Assembly: GCA_963678675.1 (NCBI GenBank)
Contig: OY783198.1
Coordinates: 24,414,684-24,478,683 of the forward strand
Length of the DNA: 64,000 nt
Source: Xiphydria camelus
Taxonomy: Eukaryota; Arthropoda; Insecta; Hymenoptera; Xiphydriidae
Direction of reading: 5' to 3'
Shown here: positions 57,001 through 63,941 of the stretch, one piece after another
Layout of the letters: every line of letters starts with the position of its first letter
How positions within the stretch are numbered: position 1 is the first letter of the stretch
Made by a program: the position numbers and the translations under genes
Notes under the pieces: model-generated
Database searches by the model: none
What the model was told of the DNA's origin: nothing
The model's input: the letters and a program-made list of their open reading frames with translations, nothing else

Positions 57001-59149
57001 TGAGCACCACTTTGGAAATGCATTTTTTTTTTCGAGAAATCGGGGAAATCTTCCGGAGAAATAGCCGTGCGTTCGAAAATAATTGAAAAAAGAAAAGGCA
57101 TTCTTAGGAATTAATTAGAAAGGATTAAAAATTTTAATCAATGATACACGAATGCATCATTTTAACTGATTATCATAAGGACGAGATTTTACTCAAAGAA
57201 TCGTTTTTAAATATTTTTGCTCCAGAGCGTCTTTCTGATGTATCTGTACGTCGGAAGCATCGCGGTGATCATCAGCATCTACCTGTGGGTTCTCGTCGAC
57301 AGCTGCAGCAGTTTCGGCAGCGGTTCGACGGGGATCAACGACGCTGAACTGGGTGGTGCATCCCTCACGAGATTCGGATCCCTGAAGAGGGCTCACATCT
57401 CGCGTTCGAGGACCGCGCCTACCAGCTTCTACATTCGCGTTGGGGCACTTCGTACGTTCCTTCCTCTCTCCAAATTTATTTTATTTTATTAAAATGTGCA
57501 AGCGAATCGAACTAATTATTTTATCTCCGCAGTCTTCGGGCTTGCCACGCTGGTGTTCAACGGATTGGAAATGGCGATGCACTCCATGATGCAAGGAGCA
57601 GAGTGCCTCAACGACATCGTCTTCGTCCATCCGGTTCTTCACGGGCTGTTCACCTTCCTCCAGATGCACTTTCTCTTCGTTAACTCGCAGGCAAGCATTC
57701 GAGTTCACCGTTGCGAATACAGTGCAAGTGTGTCGAGTGAACGAGAATTTTCCAACAGGTTCTCGTCGAGCGTTTCGGCCTGGCCGCGAGGTTTGGGTTC
57801 ACCCATCTCGCCGCGACGAACATAGCCGTCTGGGCACGTCTCGTGATTTGGGACTCGGCCCAAGAGTGGACCTACTTCGTGCACCTGGCCCAACGGGGCT
57901 CCCAAACAGCTTCGTCGCCGCTCAACCTCAGAGGGTTCCCCGGATTACTGGCCAGACAAACCCGAGATCTCGGTCAGTCGCTGTGCTCGACGAATGATGT
58001 GTTCGTTCGTTTCATAAGAGGCTCGTTTTTATTTTAGTCGTCGTTGCTTCCAGATGAGAGGACAGCTCCGGGACCCTTCATCGTCCCCTACCAGCCGATC
58101 TCAAATGAACAAATTTCACAAGTCGTAGCGCTGCAGGAATGCCTGAATACCAACACTCTGGGACAACTCTGGACGTCCAGCATGCCCTTCCTGTATCCCT
58201 TCATCGTTCAGTTCAGGTGACCGAGCTGAAACACTCGATCGCGCCGGTGTGACCTTCACAAAGCGAACTCGAAGCACTGGGATGGTACGTTCTAAAACGC
58301 GATTTTCGTTCCAGTCTGATCGCCGCAGCCGTGACCTTCGTCATGGGTCAGAACGTGGGTCGAGGCCGTTTGTCGCACAAGCAGAAATTCCACAGCAGCA
58401 AGGACTTGACTACTCACACCAGAGTGGGATGCGACGGGTCCAGCAAGGGCCTCTTCCTGGGTATCCTCTGCATGGTGGCCGGAATCGTGGTGATCCTGAT
58501 ATTCCTCGTTGTCAGAGAGGATGACAACTTTCCACCGTCGACGCTGTCTTGGCTCACTTGCGGCACGCTCATTGGAATCCTGGCGCTCAGCGGACTGATG
58601 ACCGCCAGTGGCCTCGTTCAAGTTCGCCAAATGTCGATCGTATCGAGAGCACCGGCTGCACTCGACAGTTTACTCTCCAACGTGGCTCTGTTCGGGGTCC
58701 AATTGTATTCCCTCTTCACCATCGTCGTCTCCGCCTGTTCACTGGCCACCATGAACGAGGAGAACGAAGACACCAGGGGACGACACACGATGCTCCTGTC
58801 CGCTTCGATACTCCAGCTCGTTCAGTGCTACGCACAGAGCACTCTGATAGCCGAAGCCTCGAAGCGCTCCTGCATCACGCGCTTCCAGATGATGGCCAAA
58901 CCGGCGAGGCAGGTCATTACGTTTCTGCTCTTCAGCAACGCCGTGCTATGGGCATTCGACACGGTCGTCACGCAAAATTGGCTGTCGCAAGAGCTGCAGC
59001 TGCGGTTCTTCGGCCTCCTCGCCTGGGGCGTCATCTCGCGCGTTGGTCTTCCGCTGTTGATCTTCTACAGATTTCACAGCTGCGTCCTGTTGCTCGAGGC
59101 GTGGAACAAGTGCTACAGAACGCCACGGGGCGAACATCCGCTCAACTGA
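27709..59149 (+). CDS. Otop: otopetrin proton channel
   Basis: Otopetrins are 12-helix proton-selective channels; insect members act in acid taste. Coding exons: 27709-27760, 54127-54349, 55081-55195, 57226-57451, 57533-57690, 57759-57972, 58054-58216 and 58315-59149. Phases agree and give 661 residues. Exon 1 starts MPRTKLQPIQEQ and ends in phase 1, which the 54127 exon requires (G+TG, Val). Residues 18-91 are a low-complexity cytosolic N terminus. Helices can be seen at about 95-122, 131-156, 197-223, 234-256 (HPVLHGLFTFLQMHFLFVNS), 270-290, 370-395 (PFLYPFIVQFSLIAAA) and six more in the last exon. NGLEMAMHS in helix 3 and the His-Pro/His/Gln helix 4 are otopetrin signatures. Intron 1 is 26.4 kb and intron 5 is GC-AG. 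Upstream (CT)n and CpG-rich DNA suggest the promoter near 27.0-27.5 kb. Confidence 0.88.
28131..28175. repeat. (TTC)n microsatellite
   Basis: This is a pyrimidine-rich run of TTC units with occasional interruptions. A (CT)8 run follows at 28269-28284. No function is inferred. Confidence 0.7.
28446..28711. mobile_element. MITE family C, copy 1
   Basis: The left end CCCAGGGAAAAGGTCTTAGT and the right end CTAGACCTTTTCCCTCGGTG are inverted repeats. They continue through GAATACGAACCT and subterminal GGAATTTATTCGCATT blocks. It is about 265 bases long and non-coding. A second copy lies at 46177-46435. Confidence 0.7.
30135..30370. mobile_element. MITE family I, copy 1 (ATATGG-rich)
   Basis: The left end CCCAGGCGGAAAATTCTATA pairs with the right end TATAGAGCTTTTTCGACTGG. 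Both arms carry GTCCATATGTGATTT-like blocks and repeated CATATA/TATATG words. A related, more degraded copy lies at 39700-39860. Confidence 0.6.
31901..32425 (-). pseudogene. MBF2/REPAT-like open frame, possibly decayed
   Basis: The minus-strand frame is open from 32425 to 31901 (174 codons), but it lacks an ATG near its start and lacks a signal peptide. Its centre resembles the MBF2 layout: RIVVERRHGAIVNYL, then SIINAVEIT, then EGAIKSVGYPLINVNWQF. The expected final strand (a xxxIYG-type end) is out of frame, where a neighbouring frame reads SSPIYE. It lies 0.4 kb downstream of, and in the same orientation as, the better-preserved MBF2-like gene, so it may be a tandem paralogue that has lost its ends. 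The family call is from motif memory only. Confidence 0.35.
32844..33423 (-). CDS. secreted MBF2/REPAT-like protein, nested antisense
   Basis: Two exons are proposed: 33423-33356 and 33303-32844, separated by a very short 52-base intron (GTGAGT...ACAG), giving 175 residues. Exon 1 encodes a clear signal peptide (MSSSVFRIFILLLGFAIVAS). The mature part contains DEYESSLPVSTVTDLSFKT, RWINYLVAA and GYVEVTGGGIGSEEATIRY, then DDLYIFIQSY. This order of strands with a GG-x-G turn is that of the arthropod MBF2/REPAT family, secreted proteins studied in insect gut responses to pathogens and Bt. The last 14 codons look poor. A neighbouring frame (to 32731) reads VELDIVETVHEKPIESATRS and onwards, so a frameshift or missed intron near 32900 is possible. 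The gene lies inside otopetrin intron 1 on the opposite strand. Confidence 0.5.
34150..34405. mobile_element. MITE family D, copy 1
   Basis: The left end GGAAAGACTGATATCAGTAG pairs with the right end CAGGTATCAGTCTTTCCGTG. Subterminal TATTTACAAT blocks also mirror each other. The internal GGAGAACAATTTTTCC is shared, in the other orientation, with the copy at 42518-42772. Confidence 0.7.
35174..35422. mobile_element. MITE family B, copy 1
   Basis: The left end reads GCACCTAGAAAACAATTTAT and the right end reads TTAATAAAGTGTCTTCTCGG. Inner arms share GTTAATAAATG with the complement CATTTATTAAC, then GAACATTTTATTGGATC. It is about 250 bases long and non-coding. Relatives lie at 45.7, 51.4, 54.7 and 63.0 kb. 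Confidence 0.7.
36936..37138. mobile_element. MITE family A, copy 2
   Basis: The left end TGAGGCTAAATTTACTCACC and the right end AAGTAAGTTTAGCCTCA form the family A inverted repeat. The interior shares ATTATCTCATTACCTATGAG and CTCATATTTGTATAATACTT with the other copies. Confidence 0.75.
37283..37510 (-). CDS. candidate exon of an unknown nested gene
   Basis: The frame of 75 codons on the minus strand has a convincing, non-repetitive composition. An acidic start (TYESDDGDEVGARGE) leads into a helix LLDRLRTVISERNKTREGLL and then GICESEKALRW. A possible donor GT follows TTGCAG near 37370, and another follows GCATTAAG near 37330. I could not find partner exons or name a family. It may be an exon of a gene nested antisense in the otopetrin intron, or chance. 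Confidence 0.25.
   Translation of the reverse strand: MKRGGSATGDTYESDDGDEVGARGELTLLDRLRTVISERNKTREGLLQVMGICESEKALRWTLGREGGAQLAEDV
37511..41249. other. otopetrin intron 1, third part
   Basis: This is GC-rich DNA with overlapping chance frames on both strands and no supported gene. A palindromic ATATGAT-rich stretch at 39700-39860 is a likely degraded family I transposon. Confidence 0.45.
39700..39860. mobile_element. MITE family I, degraded copy
   Basis: Repeated CATATATGATTATATACGAT words form an overall palindrome around 39790. The right end TTTTTTCCCAGG resembles the complement of the family I terminus CCCAGGCGGAAAA. The left end is eroded. Confidence 0.4.
41379..42447 (+). CDS. Otop: candidate alternative long N-terminal exon of otopetrin
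   Basis: A 380-codon frame (open from 41250 to the stop at 42461) lies in otopetrin intron 1 on the same strand. It is rich in Glu, Arg and Ser, with IPTRQQELNKWLQTASRQL and EELIEEIVDSVSEVAAREED as helix-like parts, and has no repeats. Just before its stop is a strong donor, GGTG/GTAAGAT, with the exon ending at 42447 in phase 1. That is exactly the phase the 54127 acceptor needs, as at the end of exon 1 at 27760. Joined to it, the protein would be about 1,000 residues if translation starts at the Met at 41379. The start is uncertain; an upstream exon is possible. It could instead belong to an independent single-exon gene. Confidence 0.5.
42518..42772. mobile_element. MITE family D, copy 2
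   Basis: The left end CACGGAAAAACTGGTACCGG pairs with the right end CCGGTACCAATCTTTCCGTG. Inner ATAAAAGAGGGTACA and TGTACCTCTTTTAT also mirror. The element starts 70 bases after the candidate alternative otopetrin exon. Open frames across it are by-products of the element. Confidence 0.75.
43795..43999. mobile_element. MITE family A, copy 3
   Basis: The left end TGAGGCTAAACTTACACGTC and the right end CGAGTAAGTTTAGCCTCA are paired. The interior contains AAAAAAGTATTATACAAATA, the complement of the same block in copies 2 and 4, so this copy is inverted relative to them. Confidence 0.75.
45067..45098. repeat. (CT)n microsatellite
   Basis: This is a CT run of about 32 bases with one CG interruption. 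A (CG)n run of 18 bases follows at 45419-45436, in DNA that could take left-handed form. No gene is attached to either. Confidence 0.75.
45685..45945. mobile_element. MITE family B, copy 2
   Basis: The left end ACACCGAGAAAACAGTTTAT and the right end TTAACTACTATTCCATTGTT then TGCTCGGTGT form the family B inverted repeat. Inner GAAATAAACACTTTATTGGA matches copy 1. Confidence 0.7.
46018..46178. mobile_element. small inverted-repeat element (family J)
   Basis: The ends GCACTCAAAAAAATTTGG and TACTTTTTTCAGTGCG are rough inverted repeats. Inside, CAACTAGAAAATTATAGTAA and AATATTTTTCTAGTTGTG also pair. It is about 160 bases long. It abuts the family C copy that starts at 46177. Confidence 0.45.
46177..46435. 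mobile_element. MITE family C, copy 2
   Basis: The left end ACACCCAGGGAAAATGTCTA and the right end TAGACCTTTTCCCTCGGTGC pair. Inner GAATAGGAATTTATTCACAT mirrors ATGTGAATAAATTCTTATTT. The structure is the same as that of the copy at 28.4 kb. Confidence 0.7.
47293..47505. mobile_element. inverted-repeat element (family G)
   Basis: GTGAGTAGGTGATAGCTGC near the left and its partial complement at the right flank paired CACTATT/AATAGT words and a central AATAGTAATCACCACTATTC. The right end reads TTCTCAGTGT, the shared terminal motif. The left end is less clear. Confidence 0.4.
47498..47744. mobile_element. inverted-repeat element (family E)
   Basis: The left end TACTGAGAGAAATGATTAGT and the right end ATTTATCTCAGTGT pair imperfectly. 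Inner AATATTAACCAAACTTTTATC and the complement near 47695 (ACGTTGGTTAACATT) also match. AAACATTT and AAATGTT words repeat at the centre. Confidence 0.55.
48249..48462. mobile_element. MITE family A, copy 4
   Basis: The ends ATAAGGCTAAATTTACTCGC and GGCGAGTAAATTTAGTCTCG are inverted repeats. Inner CACTATTATCTCACTACCTG and TAATGAGATAATGGTG match the other family A copies. Flanking ACCAT at the left mirrors ATGGT at the right. Confidence 0.75.
49372..49388. repeat. (TC)n microsatellite in a CpG-rich block
   Basis: This is a 17-base CT run within the most CpG-rich part of otopetrin intron 1 (about 48.5-49.8 kb). The combination recalls the DNA around the 27-kb start, so an internal promoter is conceivable, but no coding exon here fits the phase of the downstream acceptor. 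Confidence 0.5.
50127..50365. mobile_element. inverted-repeat element (family H)
   Basis: The left end ACACGGAGAAAAAGAATTAG and the right end GATCCGACTTTTTTTTTGTG pair loosely. Inside, GTCGGATCTACTGAAAATTA and TTATTTCCAGTAGATCCGAC are a good inverted repeat, followed by AAGTAATTATTTATTTA and its complement. It is about 240 bases long and non-coding. Confidence 0.65.
51433..51712. mobile_element. MITE family B, copy 3
   Basis: The left end GCACCGAGGTAACAGTTTAT and the right end AAATAAACTGTTTTCTCAGT are inverted repeats. ATGGCGAAATAAATATTTCG inside mirrors TGTTTATTTCGCCATATCG. Confidence 0.7.
52700..52770. repeat. fragment resembling family A
   Basis: AAGTCAGTTTCGATCGCGAT then TATCTCATTACCTATAT resembles the left arm of family A after its first 20 bases. 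No right arm was found. It is a likely decayed remnant. Confidence 0.3.
53424..53680. mobile_element. inverted-repeat element (family F)
   Basis: The left end TGCACTGAGAAAAATAATTA and the right end AAATTTCTTCTCAGTGTA pair. Next to them, GGTTAAAATGA mirrors TGGTTAAATTGATCA. The centre contains TATAGTTGGAATAAT and its complement ATTCCAACTA. It is about 255 bases long. Confidence 0.65.
54722..54962. mobile_element. MITE family B, copy 4, in otopetrin intron 2
   Basis: The left end TTGAGAAAGGTGTTTATTTA and the right end AAATAAACTCCTCTCTCAGT form the family B repeat. The inner CATTATGGCGATAGAAATAT block matches the copy at 63 kb most closely. Confidence 0.65.
55196..57225. other. otopetrin intron 3
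   Basis: This is a 2.0-kb intron of mixed composition. Frames such as 55695-56054 or 56692-57003 (plus) show no motif support or fitting splice sites. Nothing else is called. Confidence 0.5.
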
Positions 59150-59305
59150 CGGCATCGAAGGCTGCGTCGACTTTCCTCCAGGTCGGTAAGAGTAATCAGG
59201 GATAGCAAGACGTTGCGAGATTAAATTGCGTGGCTGGTCATCTTAAGTTGCGACTCGAGAGTTAGAGCTAAAAGAAACTTGACCACACTTCCTATTCGTT
59301 TCCAG

Positions 59306-59846
59306 ACTGCGCCTAAGATCGCACCGCCCAAACTGCCGAAGAAAAGTAATGCTCAACCTCCAAGAATACGGTGGGAGATTGACCACCCTGCAGAGATCCG
59401 CGAAGAGGTCTCTGAGTCCAAATACAATAGCGCTGGATTCGACGCACTACCTGCACCCGTATATGGACAGTGCTAGCTGGCTATATCTGGATCCAAATCC
59501 CATGATACACCCTATGGTGCATTCGCAAAATTTAGAATACGCGATGCCACCGCCTAAAAGAAAAAACAATCATCATCATCACCACCACCGGCACCATCAC
59601 CACAGGAGACATCGGCGAGTGGTGAGCGATCCGGGCATTAGAACCTGCGATAACAGTCACAGGGGAGTCAAGCAGCACCGAAGAGGCTTCAGCTTCAATA
59701 ACGACTTTGCCGGTTTGACCCTCATGAAGGCCGCGATAGCCGAAGAAGCCGAGGAAACCTCGTCTCCCGAAGAAACGAAAACGACCACGTTCAGGAAAGT
59801 GCCATGGCATTCCAATCTGCACATGCTCAAAATTAGACAAACGTAA
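59306..59846 (+). CDS. His-rich open frame downstream of otopetrin
   Basis: After an acceptor TTTCCAG at 59305, a frame runs open to a TAA at 59846; the first Met is at 59349 (165 residues). It looks like real protein: LHPYMDSASWLYLDPNPMIH, a Lys/His/Arg run, then RGFSFNNDFAGLTLMKAAIA and a Thr/Glu-rich end. It could be an alternative C terminus of otopetrin. The phase would need a donor such as the weak AA/GTGCTA at about 59112, just before CYRTPRG; the obvious donor GTAAGA at 59187 lies after the otopetrin stop. It could also be a separate small gene. A second frame over 59306-59476 (TAPKIAPPKLPKK) also looks coding-like. No family is recognised. Confidence 0.45.
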
Positions 59847-61901
59847 TGCACTGCATTTTGTATAGTTTCCAATGTAACGTCGCGTTCGAAATGATCCGCG
59901 GAAGAATGCTGGCTGAATTGCGCACGCGGTAGAGAAGCAAGTATTTTCTTCTTTTTCTTATTTCCCAGGTCATCGCGGTATAAATTTCGTCGTTGTCGTA
60001 ATATTAATTAGAATCTCCGTGATTTATAAGGCAACGTGAAACGATTCGATTTTTATACGAATATTTTATTTATAGATATGATGTATGCAAGGTGAGATAT
60101 GCTAATTGTTCGTAGTACGATTTGACTTCATGGTTGCCTCTCATAGGCGCAGCATTACCGCTTCCAATTGCTTCCATGAAAGGCAACCATGTAAGCAATT
60201 TACTGCGAAGTACATAAAATGCATCACCTTGTGTATGTGCGAGCGTAAAGTACGTATGTGGTATATTTTTTGTATCCGTGCAATATATTTTTAGGTATTA
60301 AGTTACTTTGTACAGGTAGCTAGGTAGATATAACATGTAAACTCTGTTATTTATGGGGCAATTTGCCATGCAAATTACGCCGCGATTTAATACGTACCGT
60401 GTACATCATGTAGATGCGTGTACCGACGATTAATTATATCACCAGGCCATTTAAGCTGCGCCGCTATTCGAGTTCCAGTAACGCGATTAACCATACTCGA
60501 AAGAGGCAAGCGCAACGTCAGTCTTGTATTACACTTCTTCATCAGTGGAGGATTTTGTAAATATATATTTAATTTAATCCCGGGAGAACGCGTCGCAGGA
60601 GATGGGAGGAGCAATAAAGTATTCGCGTTATTTATGTAAAACGTCGTGACGCATTTATTAGGATCTGTAATATAACGTACATTTAGCGCGACGAGTGCTC
60701 TACATTGACGCTCGCTTTACACCGTCGAGGAGACCACGATGAAAAACAAAATGTAAGTCCTAAAGAATTTTATCCGCATTCGATCTAGGACGAAAATGGC
60801 AGCATGTATTATATCCTCCTATCAATAAATTTTAATCACTATGCACAGTCTTCACGTTCTGTTCAATGACTATAAAGGCTCTCTTTTTATAGGACAGTTT
60901 GACTTCGGGTATTTTGCGGTGATCAGCCTCAGGTACATTACCCTGGCCACACTCGCCTCATCACACACTTTCGCAAACATTTCAGAAACGGTACACCGTC
61001 AAAGCTTAAAGCAGTCTTGCTGAAAAAGCAATAGGTAAAAATGCACCTCTCGCATGTGAAATGTCTCGTGTTAAAATGAAATGGCAAGACCCCGAGGATA
61101 CAAAACACTCGAAACCTGACTTTATTCTCATTCGAGCGTGAAAAGACAGACTGCGCTGAAAAGTAAATTCTCTCTGGAAGATAAAATACTCGTGGCAGCT
61201 CTAGCGTCCGGCACGATCGGTCGCCTTGAAATTACCTCGTTTCAAATGTAAAGCCAGTACGTTTGACTCTTGCCTACAGGAATGAAATCGATACAAAAGC
61301 ATCCTACGTGCACATTACCCGCAACTCGATAAGTGTGGCATATTATATAAAAGTACTGTATTTATTGATGCATACGGGATAACAAGTTCTCTCTGTAAGA
61401 AGGAAATCGCGATCGAGCGTTTCGTTGCGAACGAATCAGCGTGTCTAAGGGTAGGATAAACACTACACACTCCGATCGATCTCGAACAATATCCATCGAG
61501 GAGACGTATCTGAAATGGGCCAAGAGCCCATCGTCTCTCCCTGGGTGAGAGCCCTGGGTCTCTCGTTTCAATGCGATGAGATCAATCGAGGCGCTACATA
61601 AAGAACGAATTATAATGGTACAAGCAACACGATACGTTTTCCGCCCTAAAATTAGGAAAATTTATCAAGTATCGTTAAACATCGACTGAGAGTAAAGATT
61701 ACAGATATACAAAATTAGGGAAACTAATCAATATATGAGATACACGTAACACCAGTAGATATAAACGATTATTGGCCTCAGATATAGTTGAATTTTCTCA
61801 GTGGCGAATGAGTTCAACGAGCGATTCTCGGCGTCTCGGTGCACCTGTAAAAACGAAGGTATTCCTCATTCGTAATTTCGACCAACGTTACCGCGTTCCC
61901 T
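59847..61901. other. gap between otopetrin region and ST13
   Basis: This holds the 3' ends of convergent genes. AATAAA at 60613-60618 could end the plus-strand transcript, and TTTATT at 61361-61366 (AATAAA on the minus strand) could end ST13. A hairpin lies at 60129-60191. No other gene is supported. Confidence 0.5.
60129..60191. ncRNA. hairpin, small-RNA-like (uncertain)
   Basis: CATGGTTGCCT at 60129-60139 and AGGCAACCATG at 60181-60191 form an 11-bp perfect stem. Pairing continues with TCAT/ATGA and GC pairs inside. The size (63 bases) is close to a miRNA precursor, but the inner stem is poor and it may only be a small inverted repeat or part of a 3' UTR. Confidence 0.2.
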
Positions 61902-62442
61902 CTAGTCGAGTCCAACGTCGTCGTCGGGTTGAGGGGGTTGAGGAGGAGGAGGAGCCCCGGCACCGGGGAATCCAGGCATGTTGCCCATCATTCCCGGGAA
62001 TCCGGCCATACCACCCGCGCCACCGAACTTGGCCCCGAATTTCTGGATCAAAGACATGATCTTCGGATTGGACTGATACTTCATTATGTTCGCTGGATTC
62101 GACGAGATGGCCGAGAAGGCTTCGGCTACTTCGGGGTCCTGCAAAACCGCGTAATTCGCGCGTATCAGCACCACGTGTCTCGCGCGGGCGAGGAAACATC
62201 CTTGCCATTGCGCAGTCACGACGTCTCACCTTGAACGCCTGGAGAACTTCGGGATCGTTAATAAATTTATAAAAGTCCTCCATCCCGGCCGCGCCATCTC
62301 CCTCGGTCTGCGAGGGACGAGAATTCTCCTCGCGACGTTTCGCTTCCTCTCGGGCCTTCGCCAATCTTTCCCGGCGCTCGCGCTCGGCCTTCTCCACCTG
62401 CTTGCGCTCGCGCTTACGGATGTGCTCCTCGATTTTGCGCGC
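61902..62442 (-). CDS. ST13: ST13/HIP, Hsp70-interacting protein (C-terminal part)
   Basis: HIP binds the Hsp70 ATPase domain and stabilises its ADP state. Two exons are visible on the minus strand: 62442-62230 (71 codons) and 62138-61902 (79 codons with stop). The first is the charged helix after the TPR region ([20 protein letters not shown]) ending at [12 protein letters not shown]. The second begins [20 protein letters not shown] and [20 protein letters not shown], the DP (STI1-type) domain of the family. It then has a Gly/Pro/Met-rich tail ([14 protein letters not shown]) longer than that of vertebrate HIP. The GGMP-type repeats that vertebrates carry before the DP domain are instead found after it. 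The upstream TPR exons were not found before the window ends. Confidence 0.9.
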
Positions 62443-63024
62443 CTGAAGAAAAAGGGACGATAGAGTCGTCGGAAACGCCGAAGCGGAAGAGGCAACGCGC
62501 GGATTGTTCACACGCGCATCGCCTAAGTCCTTCGCGAACGAAAAGCCGATCCAACAATCGCCCCCTTGGGACGTCCGAAACCCTAAATCATAATGACACG
62601 AACACGCGAGTGTCCACGAGGCATACTATGACCTCACGCACGATTACGAGCTTATAATAGACAGCGAACCGGCCAATTGGCCGCTAAGACCGCGTCGCGT
62701 CGAGGTACCGCGAGGAAGACTGGCATTGGTTGTATTATTCGCGCGAGAACTTTTGCCCGCTTGTTTATTACTACGCGGGGACTCGTACAGCGATAATTCG
62801 GACTCGAGAAAAACTCGAGTAGGACGGATTTGTAAAGGTTCCCGTGCATTTACGTCACGGCGAACGTCGCGCGTAAAAGTACGCGTTTCGAACTGTTGAA
62901 CTTGAGATGAAAACGGGATCTATCGATCGATTTCGGGGAGGTTTGTTTGACAGGGCGCATCGGATCTTCGACTTCCGTTTTTCTTCTTCTTCTTCGTCTC
63001 TTGGATAGTCTTCTTGAGGAGACT

Positions 63025-63252
63025 GCACTGATAGAAAAGTTTATTTGTGTAGTTAATAAATGCATACTTAATTATGGCAAAAGAAATATTTCGTTGGGCC
63101 CCAAATAAATATATGTTAATTATTAGAATGTTTCTTTCATTCAAGCGGAAATAGAGTAATGGCTAATGAATATTTCCTTGATCCAAGGAAACATTTCTTT
63201 CGCCATAATCAAGTTTGCATATTAACTATATAAGTAAACTCTTTTCTCAGTA
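63025..63252. mobile_element. MITE family B, copy 5
   Basis: The left end GCACTGATAGAAAAGTTTAT and the right end AGTAAACTCTTTTCTCAGTA are inverted repeats. Inner AATTATGGCAAAAGAAATAT mirrors TTTCTTTCGCCATAATCAAG. Confidence 0.7.
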
Positions 63253-63549
63253 TGGTAACGATAAAATTGCTTCGGCGATATAACCATTACCAATTACAAT
63301 TTCCAATACTTCTGCAACATATAATTACTACCCCAACGACGTGCTTTTCCACGACTTCCTCCAAAGCGCGAGAATTCATCCCGTATAAGGCGTACACGCG
63401 AGAAGAGAAGCAAAGCTTCCGATTTATCGGCCGATCCGCGTATTTTCCGCAGAGCGAGTCGCACATATACGTGACTCTGAACATCTTTTTGCGGGGGGAG
63501 GGGGTCGCACGAGGGGGCACCTTATACGGCGGCGGCCCGGCCGTCTAAA

Positions 63550-63585
63550 TATAAAGGCGCCCGCCGTCGCGGCGCTCCTCTGTCC
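63550..63585 (+). promoter_or_regulatory. TATA-box promoter
   Basis: TATAAAG at 63550-63556 is followed by GC-rich DNA and, about 30 bases on, CTCTGTCCGAGTG near 63578-63590, a fair place for a start site. It is the only well-placed TATA box I noticed in front of a possible plus-strand gene. Confidence 0.4.
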
Positions 63586-63941
63586 GAGTGTGTGGACCTC
63601 CCGAGGCAAATCTTGTCTCCGAAGGCTAGCGCGCGCACGCTCACCGGCGGACGCGCGTCTCGCGAGTGAAAGGTCTCGATCGGTCTCGTCTCGAATGCGA
63701 GGTATGCACCGGGACGGGACGACGACCATAGAGGAATTTCGGCCTCTCCGCGGAAGGGAGGCGAATGGAAGCTGCTCTCGAGACGTCTGCAGGAGGATTC
63801 TCCCTGCACGGTCGTTAAAAGGTGCCAGACGTTCTGGCGACACGGAAGACTGACGCGCGAAGGGAGTGGTGTGTGCGGTAGCGCACGGTAGAACGCGCGT
63901 TTCGCTGTAGAAATAGAATTCCATCGTGTGTTTCGTTACAG

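Noticed and set aside
58549..59205. Plus-strand frame of 218 codons overlapping the last otopetrin exon.
   Set aside because: It is a shifted-frame shadow; the otopetrin frame has the membrane helices and family motifs.
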